This document shows, in pieces, positions 43,668-50,949 of a DNA stretch of 64,000 bases; position 1 is the stretch's first letter; every line of letters begins with the position of its first letter. Source of the DNA: an uncultured Prevotellaceae bacterium (GTDB taxonomy: Bacteria; Bacteroidota; Bacteroidia; Bacteroidales; Muribaculaceae); assembly GCA_900318335.1 (NCBI GenBank), contig ONKF01000017.1, positions 8,416 through 72,415 of the forward strand, in the 5' to 3' direction. The translations under genes and the position numbers were made by a program. Below the pieces are notes generated by a model. It searched no databases. It was not told the origin of the DNA and saw only the letters and a program-made list of their open reading frames with translations.

Positions 43668-44819
43668 TTACAATTGTTGATTTCGCCACGCATTTGGACT
43701 GATTCCCACCTGCTTTTTGAACGTGCTGGAGAAAGTGGATTGAGACGTGAAACCCACCTCGCTGGCGATTTGCTCAATGGGCATGTTGCGGTCGGCCAGC
43801 ATGAGCGATTGGGCCTCCTGGATGCGCATCTGGGCTACCCATTCATAGAAGGTCATCTGCCTGACCTCGTTCAGGTATTTGGACAGATAACTGCGGTTGG
43901 TACCTATCTCGCGGGCGGCCTGCTCGATGGTGACCCCCTTGGTGCGGTAGCCGCCACGGGCCCGCCAGCGCGCTTCCTTTTCCTGCATCACCTCAATCAG
44001 GGAATCGCTAAATGAGCTGCGTTGCACATTCATATCACCCTCTTCATCGCCAGCATCATTCATTGCGCTAATCTCCTGTGCGTCACTACCGTCCTCACCA
44101 TCATTAAGTGCTGCTGCCAGCGACTTATAGGACGATGAGAAATTGATTATACAGATAAAGGTATAGATAATCATAATGATACCCAGAGCCACCTGATAAA
44201 CCCCAACCCAGCGGGGTAACCAGCAGACAAACGGCGCCGAGAGCAGGAAAACGAGGATACCCGCACCCACGCCCGGCATCCAACGTATCATATTTTCCAC
44301 CACATCAGAATAATAGGTTCTCAGGTTATTGATGGCCTTGCGATAGACGACAACACAGGAATAGATACCACTACACGTGATGATGAACAAAAACACACAG
44401 CACAACAACAGTCCTCGCACCTGCCACAGCCTATTGGGCAGGAAGTAGTTGATAACCAATATCGTGACAAAGGCAAGAAGCACCACAGCCGCAATGACTT
44501 GTTGCCTCCGGTCAACGGAACCTGGGCTGATCATTGTGCAATAACCCATTGCGAACAATAATGTAGCGAGATAGAAAACCAACAGGTAGACCGATACCGA
44601 CAGAATGGGATCACCCACTTCCAAAACCCGCATCACCCACTGGGACAGGATTTCGACACCGAACAGCAAAAATGCTATGGCACAGGTCAGCTTGCCCTTC
44701 TGATAATAGATGTGGGACTGGGTTTCGGGCGTCTTGATCACAAGCAAAACCAAACCCAACAGAATGGGGATCACCCACCCTATCAGCACAATGTTGAGTT
44801 CTAGTTCTTGTGAAATCAT
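43668..44819 (-). CDS. Membrane-anchored AraC-family regulator (divergent pair, left)
   Basis: This 383-residue protein has a multi-span N-terminal half (about 7 hydrophobic segments between residues 8 and 230), an acidic linker (DGEDGSDAQEISAMNDAGDE) and a C-terminal AraC DNA-binding domain of about 100 residues. Both helix-turn-helix motifs are seen: VTIEQAAREIGTNRSYLSKYLNE and MPIEQIASEVGFTSQSTFSSTFKKQVGISPNAWR. It could sense a signal in the membrane and bind DNA directly from there. It is divergent to a second protein of the same design, 152 bp away. Targets are unknown. Confidence 0.88.
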   Translation of the reverse strand: MISQELELNIVLIGWVIPILLGLVLLVIKTPETQSHIYYQKGKLTCAIAFLLFGVEILSQWVMRVLEVGDPILSVSVYLLVFYLATLLFAMGYCTMISPGSVDRRQQVIAAVVLLAFVTILVINYFLPNRLWQVRGLLLCCVFLFIITCSGIYSCVVVYRKAINNLRTYYSDVVENMIRWMPGVGAGILVFLLSAPFVCWLPRWVGVYQVALGIIMIIYTFICIINFSSSYKSLAAALNDGEDGSDAQEISAMNDAGDEEGDMNVQRSSFSDSLIEVMQEKEARWRARGGYRTKGVTIEQAAREIGTNRSYLSKYLNEVRQMTFYEWVAQMRIQEAQSLMLADRNMPIEQIASEVGFTSQSTFSSTFKKQVGISPNAWRNQQL

Positions 44820-44853
44820 AACAGCAATTCACACTTTAATTGATTCCTGGCTG

Positions 44854-44861
44854 CAAAATTA
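44854..44861 (-). promoter_or_regulatory. -7 promoter box (TAATTTTG) for the left AraC gene
   Basis: Perfect TAnnTTTG on the minus strand, 34 nt before the start codon, in the shared 152-bp divergent region. Confidence 0.55.
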
Positions 44862-44935
44862 CAACAATGCCGCGTATTTTGTTCAGCACAATCGTCATTT
44901 CGGTGGAAAAATGCTTGATTTTTTCGTTTTTTTCA

Positions 44936-44943
44936 TAATTTTG
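44936..44943 (+). promoter_or_regulatory. -7 promoter box (TAATTTTG) for the right AraC gene
   Basis: Perfect TAnnTTTG, 28 nt before the ATG at 44972. It has the same eight bases as the opposed box at 44861-44854. Confidence 0.6.
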
Positions 44944-44971
44944 TCGGCAATCACACGAAACAGGCTATCTA

Positions 44972-46063
44972 ATGACTCTATATGAATACTCCCAATTAGG
45001 CTGTGTCGTCGAGACTCTGTTCTGCGGCATCACTCTACTATTTATAGGTAATGTGAAGGCTAAGCTGTCATCCTGGCTCTCATGGGCCAAGTGGGCTGTG
45101 GCCATCGTACTCGTCATGGTTGGCATTTTCACTCTCGTACAGTATGCGTTAAGCTTAAACGAGAATTATCCCAAAGTGAATACCGCCCTGAACATCTCCA
45201 TGCTCTACACGGTAACCTTTATGTTGGCAGTAGCCTTTATCCCGCTGGCCAACAGGATGCACATAACCAATACCCGCATCATCCTCACGGCAATGATATT
45301 CTTGTTGAGCGGGGTGCTGGTGTGGATATCGCCATGGTGTGAACCATCACTGGCAACCATCATGATTGTGTCCTCCCTGGCATTGTATTTCATTGAATTA
45401 GTGAGGATTATCTTCGTTTTTGCCATCAGTTACAAGATGATATCCAGCCGACGCAATGAACTGAATGCCGAGGAAAGCTTCCGCTTCTCCTACCTTAACC
45501 TGCTGTGGCGCTGCGTTTTCTCGCTATCATTGTTTGCCATGCTATATGTGTTCCTTGTCATGTGGTCAGAGCATGCGCTGGCCGTCTATAACTTTGCGAC
45601 ACTGCTACTGTGGGCTTATGTGTATGTAACGTTTGTCAACCTGATTATCAATTACCGCAGTTCAACATCAAGGGCCGAAACGCAAATAACACATCTATCT
45701 GTAAACCAAATAGTTACAAGCAACACACGACTAATGGAAAACTTAGGTGCCAAGGTGGACAAATGGGTGGCATCGGGAGCTTATTGCCACAAGGGAGTCA
45801 CCATGGCTCAAGTGGCCGAGCAATTAGGCACCAACCGCACCTACCTGTCACGTTACATCAACAGCTACTACGGCTGCAACTTCAATGCCTGGCTCACCCG
45901 ATTGCGTATCGACGAGGCTAAGCGGCTGCTGGTCTCCTCCCCCACCCTGTCGATCGAGAAAGTATCGCTCCAATTGGGTTTCACATCCAAATCCCATTTC
46001 ATGAGCACATTTAAGGCCCAAGAAGGCCTTACCCCCGGCCAATGGCGTGACCAGCACGCCTAA
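44972..46063 (+). CDS. Membrane-anchored AraC-family regulator (divergent pair, right)
   Basis: This 363-residue protein has about six to seven hydrophobic segments in residues 8-220, a short cytoplasmic linker and a C-terminal AraC domain: VTMAQVAEQLGTNRTYLSRYINSYY and LSIEKVSLQLGFTSKSHFMSTFKAQEGLTPGQWR. Domain order and HTH phrases are like those of the left gene, so the two are paralogs. Its A+T content is higher than that of most genes in the window. The shared upstream region suggests mutual or joint control. Confidence 0.88.
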   Translation: MTLYEYSQLGCVVETLFCGITLLFIGNVKAKLSSWLSWAKWAVAIVLVMVGIFTLVQYALSLNENYPKVNTALNISMLYTVTFMLAVAFIPLANRMHITNTRIILTAMIFLLSGVLVWISPWCEPSLATIMIVSSLALYFIELVRIIFVFAISYKMISSRRNELNAEESFRFSYLNLLWRCVFSLSLFAMLYVFLVMWSEHALAVYNFATLLLWAYVYVTFVNLIINYRSSTSRAETQITHLSVNQIVTSNTRLMENLGAKVDKWVASGAYCHKGVTMAQVAEQLGTNRTYLSRYINSYYGCNFNAWLTRLRIDEAKRLLVSSPTLSIEKVSLQLGFTSKSHFMSTFKAQEGLTPGQWRDQHA

Positions 46064-46068
46064 TAGCA

Positions 46069-46106
46069 AGCAGGAGGATATGCCACAGATGGCACACCCT
46101 CCTGCT
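46069..46106. terminator. Hairpin between convergent araC-type gene and qmcA-like gene
   Basis: Stem AGCAGGAGG with CCTCCTGCT and inner TGCC with GGCA. T-runs on either side are weak, so it is a probable but not certain terminator for either direction. Confidence 0.5.
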
Positions 46107-46147
46107 ATTTAGTCAATTGGGGCTACTCTCCCCTACTCTATCGGCTT

Positions 46148-47113
46148 TTACTCCTTATTCTCTCCTCCGTTAAAAAGTTCCTTAATACCTCCAATGGAAC
46201 CTAACAGATTGGTGGCCTCGTAAGGCAGATAAACCGTCTTGGTCTTGTCACCGCTGGCCACAGTGTCGAGCATCTGGATATACTTCTGGGCCAGCAGGTA
46301 GTTGGCGGGATTGGTGCTCTTTCCAACAGCCTGGGTAATCTTGTCGATGGCGATAGCCTCGGCCTCGGCTTTACGGATGCGGGCCTGGGCCTCACCCTCG
46401 GCGCGCAGAATCTCGGTCTGCTTGTCGGCCTCTGCCTGATTGATGCGCGCGGTCTTCTGACCCTCGGACTGGAGGATGGCAGCCTGTTTCTGACCCTCGC
46501 TGGTAAGGATGGTAGCACGCTTGTTACGCTCGGCCTGCATCTGCTTCTCCATAGCCTGAAGAACGGTTTGAGGCGGCTGAATGTCCTGCAGCTCAACGCG
46601 GTTGACCTTAATGCCCCACTTGTTGGTCGCATCATCAAGGACGGTGCGCAGCTTGGAGTTAATGGTGTCACGCGAGGTAAGCGTCTGGTCCAGCTCGAGT
46701 TCACCGATGATGTTACGCAGCGTGGTCTGGGTCAGTTTCTCGATAGCATTGGGCAGATTATTGATTTCATAAACGGCCTTGAAGGGATCAACGATCTGGA
46801 AATAGAGCAACGCATTGATCTGAGTAAGAACGTTATCCTTAGTAATCACATTCTGCTTATCGAAGTCATACACCTGTTCACGCAGATCGATAGAGTTGGT
46901 GGTACGATAGCGGCCGTGCTCATAGGCGATAATCGTTTTGGGTCTGTCGATGAACGGGATGATCAGGTTGATGCCCGGCTTGAGCGTGGCGTAGTATTTA
47001 CCTAATCGCTCGATAATCTTGGTTTCGCTCTGGGGAATGATCACGAGAGCACTCTTAACAAGAATCAGAGCCAGTAAAACAATGACGATGAAAAAAATGG
47101 ATAGCGGTGTCAT
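46148..47113 (-). CDS. SPFH/Band 7 membrane protein, QmcA type
   Basis: This 321-residue protein has one N-terminal membrane span (about residues 4-24), an SPFH/prohibitin-like domain (SALVIIPQSETKIIERLGKYYATL ... LREQVYDFDKQNVITKDNV) and a long Ala/Glu/Gln-rich helical tail (about 190-270: KRATILTSEGQKQAAILQSE). Such proteins form ring-like membrane scaffolds and often work with NfeD proteins, one of which is the gene just upstream (40 bp apart). Members of the family are linked to membrane microdomains and quality control; a role here is inference. Confidence 0.9.
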   Translation of the reverse strand: MTPLSIFFIVIVLLALILVKSALVIIPQSETKIIERLGKYYATLKPGINLIIPFIDRPKTIIAYEHGRYRTTNSIDLREQVYDFDKQNVITKDNVLTQINALLYFQIVDPFKAVYEINNLPNAIEKLTQTTLRNIIGELELDQTLTSRDTINSKLRTVLDDATNKWGIKVNRVELQDIQPPQTVLQAMEKQMQAERNKRATILTSEGQKQAAILQSEGQKTARINQAEADKQTEILRAEGEAQARIRKAEAEAIAIDKITQAVGKSTNPANYLLAQKYIQMLDTVASGDKTKTVYLPYEATNLLGSIGGIKELFNGGENKE

Positions 47114-47153
47114 AATATTTTAATTTAGTGTTTGTATTTAAAACTTATAGACA

Positions 47154-47627
47154 TTAGTTTTCGGCTTGCGTCTGTTCAACAACAGGCTCAACCGTGAGGA
47201 TGATGCTGTCCATCTTAACGACGCGCACGCGCTCACCCTTATTGATAGCGGAACCACCAACGCCGACAGCCTTCCAATCGTCGCCGTCAATAGCGACACG
47301 GCCATAGCCATTGGCCTCGATAGGCTCGCTGACGCGACCCACCTGGCCAATCATGGCCTCGGCATTGCTGAGGCGCTCCTTGTGAGGTTTGTGAAGTTTC
47401 TTGATCAAAGCCGGACGCACCAGCAGCAGACTCAAAGCCGAAACGACGGCAAAGAGGACAATCTGAACACTGAGACTTGCACCGCATCCTGCAAAGATTG
47501 CACTCACGGCAGCTCCAATAGCAAAGCACAGAATGAAGAAATCTCCTGAGGAAAGCTCGAGGATCAAGCAGACAATGCTAATGATGACCCAAATGAGCCA
47601 GAGGTTGGAAGTGAAATAGTCAATCAT
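47154..47627 (-). CDS. NfeD-family membrane protein
   Basis: This 157-residue protein has three to four membrane spans (residues about 5-75) and a C-terminal soluble OB-fold of the NfeD type (EAMIGQVGRVSEPIEANGYGRVAIDGDDWKAV). It is the short, protease-less form. NfeD and QmcA/stomatin genes form a conserved pair in many bacteria, which supports both calls. It is the first gene of the two-gene operon. Confidence 0.9.
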   Translation of the reverse strand: MIDYFTSNLWLIWVIISIVCLILELSSGDFFILCFAIGAAVSAIFAGCGASLSVQIVLFAVVSALSLLLVRPALIKKLHKPHKERLSNAEAMIGQVGRVSEPIEANGYGRVAIDGDDWKAVGVGGSAINKGERVRVVKMDSIILTVEPVVEQTQAEN

Positions 47628-47704
47628 AATATCTAAATTTTATATGTTTGTAATGTTATCTTCAATTCTAACGTGTGTGACGTAGAGGTTCCATTAGACT
47701 TCCT

Positions 47705-47712
47705 CAAAGGTA
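47705..47712 (-). promoter_or_regulatory. -7 promoter box (TACCTTTG) for the nfeD-qmcA pair
   Basis: Perfect TAnnTTTG on the minus strand; the leader to the nfeD start is about 70 nt. Confidence 0.6.
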
Positions 47713-47986
47713 TAGATTTATCATCATACATGCAAATTTAATGCCAAAATTCTTTAAAAATTCGCCTACAGATACCCGAACGAATCAAAATAAGCGATTC
47801 TCAAGGGGTAAAAATGCGTTTTTACCCTGTTTTTCAGGGATTTTAGCGATTTTCGACTTTATGTCAGAAAAATCGGGTGGGGGAGACAAACGCCCCTCGG
47901 GGCGCCCCAATGGCCCATCTCCTGCAACATGGGCCGCCATGAGGCTAATTCTTGCCGATTTTTTCTTGTTTCTCAAATAATTGTGT

Positions 47987-47994
47987 TATCTTTG
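47987..47994 (+). promoter_or_regulatory. -7 promoter box (TATCTTTG) for ybeY-mnmG
   Basis: Perfect TAnnTTTG, 28 nt before the ATG at 48023. An in-frame upstream ATG at 47981 precedes the box and so cannot be the start. Confidence 0.6.
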
Positions 47995-48022
47995 TCTCCC
48001 GTTTTTCAAGAAGCATCAACTA

Positions 48023-48463
48023 ATGACCGAAATCAATTACATGTTACAAGGTAAAGTCGAGATGCCGTCCCTCAACGAGGAGGCGGTGCGTGACTGGATC
48101 GTGGCGGTGGCCGAGCAACACCAGCAACGGGTGGGGTGCTTGACCTATGTCTTCTGTGACGACGACTACATCCTGGAGACCAACCGTCAATTTCTGGGTC
48201 ACGACTACTATACCGACATCATTACCTTTGACTACACCAACTCTCGCCACATCGCGGGCGACATGGTCATATCGCTCGACACCGTGCGCAGCAATGCCGA
48301 AATGCTAGGCGCTGACTATGAAACCGAGCTCATGCGTGTCATTATCCATGGCGTGCTGCACCTGTGCGGCATCAACGACAAGGGCCCTGGCGAGCGTGAG
48401 ATCATGGAGCAACACGAGAATGCCGCCCTGGCCATCCTTCCCGATAACGTATTCAAGAAATGA
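48023..48463 (+). CDS. ybeY: Endoribonuclease YbeY (rRNA maturation factor)
   Basis: YbeY is a zinc-dependent RNase acting in 16S rRNA 3'-end maturation and ribosome quality control. The 146-residue protein has the zinc motif HGVLHLCGINDKGPGE, a Bacteroidota variant of HGxLHLxGxDH in which a few residues separate the last ligand (His in MEQHE). GHDYYTDIITFDY is also typical. Its stop codon overlaps the mnmG start (ATGA), so translation is coupled. Confidence 0.93.
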   Translation: MTEINYMLQGKVEMPSLNEEAVRDWIVAVAEQHQQRVGCLTYVFCDDDYILETNRQFLGHDYYTDIITFDYTNSRHIAGDMVISLDTVRSNAEMLGADYETELMRVIIHGVLHLCGINDKGPGEREIMEQHENAALAILPDNVFKK

Positions 48464-50337
48464 GGCACGACTATGATGTGATAGTGGTGGGTGCCGGTCA
48501 TGCCGGCTGTGAGGCTGCTTGTGCAGCAGCCCGATTGGGTTCACACACCCTGCTCATCACCATCGACATGAACAAGATTGCCCAGATGAGCTGCAACCCG
48601 GCTGTAGGCGGAATCGCCAAGGGCCAGATTGTGCGCGAAATCGATGCTATGGGCGGCCAGATGGGTATCGTCACCGACCGCAGCAGCATCCAGTTCAGGA
48701 TGCTCAACCGCAGCAAGGGTCCCGCCATGTGGAGCCCGCGTTCCCAAAGCGACCGCCAGCAGTTCATCCTCGAGTGGAGAAAAGTGCTCGAGAACACGCC
48801 CAACTTGTATATGTGGCAGGATTCCGTCGATGAATTCATCATCGAGGGTGGGGTAGTCAAGGGGGTCAAGACCGTCCTCGGCATGACTTTCCAGGCCCGT
48901 GCCGTCATTCTCACGGCAGGCACATTTCTCAACGGATTGATGCATGTGGGTCCCGTCAAGACCCCTGGCGGACGTGTTTCAGAACCGCCTGCGACCGGTA
49001 TTACCGAACAATTGGCCTCACTTGGCTTCACCGTAGGCCGCATGAAAACCGGAACGCCACCCCGTCTGGACGAGCGCACCATCGACTTCTCCCAATGCAT
49101 CAAGCAGGAAGGTGAGAACGATTTCCACCACTTTTCCTACCTGCCTGGCGTGACCTCACAGTTGCCCCAGCGCCCCTGCTGGATTGTGCACACCAACGAG
49201 CAAGTGCATGATGTGTTGCGCGAAGGACTGCCCCAATCACCGCTCTATAACGGCCAAATCACCAGTATCGGTCCCCGTTATTGCCCCAGCATCGAGACCA
49301 AGATCGTGACCTTTGCCGACAAGACATCCCACCAGCTATTCATCGAGCCCGAGGGCGCGACAACCCATGAGATGTACCTCAACGGGTTCTCTTCGTCACT
49401 GCCTTGGGAAGTGCAGATCGAGGCCTTGCGCCACATTCCCGCCCTGCGTGATGTGCATGCGTTCCGCCCCGGATATGCCATCGAGTATGACTTCTTTGAC
49501 CCAACCCAGCTGACACATACCCTCGAATCCAAAGTGGTGAAGAACCTGTTCCTCGCCGGCCAGGTCAACGGCACCACGGGTTATGAGGAAGCAGCAGGGC
49601 AGGGGCTCATAGCCGGCATCAATGCCCACCAGAATGTGACCGGAGGAGAGCCGTTCACCCTGGCTCGCAACGAGGCATATATCGGCGTGCTCATCGATGA
49701 CCTGGTAACCTGTGGCGTGGATGAGCCCTACCGCATGTTCACCTCACGCGCCGAGCACCGCATTCTGTTGCGACAGGACGATGCCGACATGCGCCTGACC
49801 GAGCGCAGCTACCGGCTGGGGTTGGCTACAAGCGAACGTTACGAACTGATGTGTTCCAAGCGCCAGCAGATTGACCGCCTCACCGAGTTTTGCCGTAACT
49901 ATACCGTCAAGGCTGCCCTCATCAACCCCACGCTCGAGGCCCTGGGCATGCAACCGCTGGCACAAGGGCAACGGCTCCATGACCTGTTGTTGCGTCCACA
50001 GCTGAACATGTCCATCCTTGCCGAGGCTCTGCCCGACCTTCAAGCCCAGATTGACGGACTCGAGACCGCGCGCCGCGATGAAATCGTCGAGGCTGCCGAG
50101 ATTGCCATCAAGTACCGCGGTTACATCGAGCGCGAGACGCAGATTGCCGACCGCGTAGCCCGACTCGAGAACGTGACGCTTAAGGGCAAGTTTGACTATT
50201 CCCAAATCCATCAGATATCTACCGAGGCCCGCCAGAAACTCCAGGCCATCGACCCCGACACCGTAGGGCAGGCCTCTCGCATTCCTGGCGTATCGCCCAG
50301 CGACATCAACATCCTGCTCGTTTTATTGGGCAGATGA
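48460..50337 (+). CDS. mnmG: tRNA uridine-5-carboxymethylaminomethyl synthesis enzyme MnmG
   Basis: MnmG (GidA), with MnmE, installs carboxymethylaminomethyl groups on U34 of certain tRNAs, using FAD, NADH and a folate. The 625-residue length is typical. Seen are the FAD-binding start DVIVVGAGHAGCEAACAAARLG, MSCNPAVGGIAKGQIVREID, and the C-terminal helical MnmE-binding domain (IAIKYRGYIERETQIADRVARLEN). It overlaps ybeY by 4 bp and is followed 3 bp later by a parS-like site. Confidence 0.97.
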   Translation: MRHDYDVIVVGAGHAGCEAACAAARLGSHTLLITIDMNKIAQMSCNPAVGGIAKGQIVREIDAMGGQMGIVTDRSSIQFRMLNRSKGPAMWSPRSQSDRQQFILEWRKVLENTPNLYMWQDSVDEFIIEGGVVKGVKTVLGMTFQARAVILTAGTFLNGLMHVGPVKTPGGRVSEPPATGITEQLASLGFTVGRMKTGTPPRLDERTIDFSQCIKQEGENDFHHFSYLPGVTSQLPQRPCWIVHTNEQVHDVLREGLPQSPLYNGQITSIGPRYCPSIETKIVTFADKTSHQLFIEPEGATTHEMYLNGFSSSLPWEVQIEALRHIPALRDVHAFRPGYAIEYDFFDPTQLTHTLESKVVKNLFLAGQVNGTTGYEEAAGQGLIAGINAHQNVTGGEPFTLARNEAYIGVLIDDLVTCGVDEPYRMFTSRAEHRILLRQDDADMRLTERSYRLGLATSERYELMCSKRQQIDRLTEFCRNYTVKAALINPTLEALGMQPLAQGQRLHDLLLRPQLNMSILAEALPDLQAQIDGLETARRDEIVEAAEIAIKYRGYIERETQIADRVARLENVTLKGKFDYSQIHQISTEARQKLQAIDPDTVGQASRIPGVSPSDINILLVLLGR

Positions 50338-50339
50338 TT

Positions 50340-50355
50340 TGTTCCACGTGAAACA
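50340..50355. promoter_or_regulatory. parS-like ParB-binding site 1
   Basis: TGTTCCACGTGAAACA fits the bacterial parS consensus TGTTnCACGTGAAACA. It lies between mnmG and apt. parS sites load ParB for chromosome segregation and are usually near oriC. No parA or parB gene is in the window. Confidence 0.8.
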
Positions 50356-50382
50356 ATTTAACCATAAACCATTGATATACAA

Positions 50383-50916
50383 ATGAATAAGCAAGAATTA
50401 GAAAAAGTAAAAAGTGTGGTACGTAACATACCCGACTTTCCGGTTCCTGGCATCCAGTTCAAGGATCTGACCACCGCATTCAAGGACCCCGAGGCCCTGC
50501 AAATCATGACCCGCGCCATGACCGACATATACCGTGACGCCGGCATCACCAAGGTTGTAGGCATCGAAGCCCGCGGCTTTATCGGCGGCGCCATCCTCGC
50601 CACCCAGCTGAACGCAGGCTTTGTTCCCCTGCGCAAGCCCGGCAAATTACCTGCCGAGGTCATCCAGAAGTCCTACTCCAAGGAATATGGCACCGACACC
50701 ATCGAGGTGCACCGGGATGCCATCACCCCCGACGACATCGTGGTCATCCATGACGACCTGCTCGCCACCGGCGGCACCATGCTGGCTGCCTATGAGCTCG
50801 TGAAGTCGATGAACCCCAAGAAGGTTTACATCAACTTCATCTGCGACCTGGCCGACCTGCACGGACGTGACGTCTTCCCGCCCGAAGTCGAGGTAACATC
50901 GCTCTTCACTTTCTGA
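50383..50916 (+). CDS. apt: Adenine phosphoribosyltransferase
   Basis: Apt converts adenine and PRPP to AMP in purine salvage. The 177-residue protein has the PRPP-binding motif VIHDDLLATGGTMLAAYELV, the phrase VGIEARGFIGGA and PLRKPGKLPAEVI, all typical. It follows mnmG after 45 bp, a spacer filled by a parS-like site, and precedes uvrC by 33 bp. Confidence 0.96.
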   Translation: MNKQELEKVKSVVRNIPDFPVPGIQFKDLTTAFKDPEALQIMTRAMTDIYRDAGITKVVGIEARGFIGGAILATQLNAGFVPLRKPGKLPAEVIQKSYSKEYGTDTIEVHRDAITPDDIVVIHDDLLATGGTMLAAYELVKSMNPKKVYINFICDLADLHGRDVFPPEVEVTSLFTF

Positions 50917-50949
50917 ACCCGATAGGGTACAAGCAGGAGTGTCCGCAAG

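Larger units (their letters stand above)
47628..48022. other. Intergenic region, 395 bp, divergent nfeD / ybeY
   Basis: Both genes have promoter boxes here (47712-47705 and 47987-47994). Between them are two hairpins that share bases (47806-47827 and 47825-47839) and a 14-bp palindrome CGCCCCTCGGGGCG near 47891. Frames of 79 and 63 codons exist on the two strands, but neither looks like a gene. Confidence 0.5.

Noticed and set aside
47741-47980. 79-codon plus-strand frame between nfeD and ybeY
   Set aside because: Low-complexity translation, overlaps hairpins and the ybeY upstream region, no promoter box in front; kept only as a gap description.
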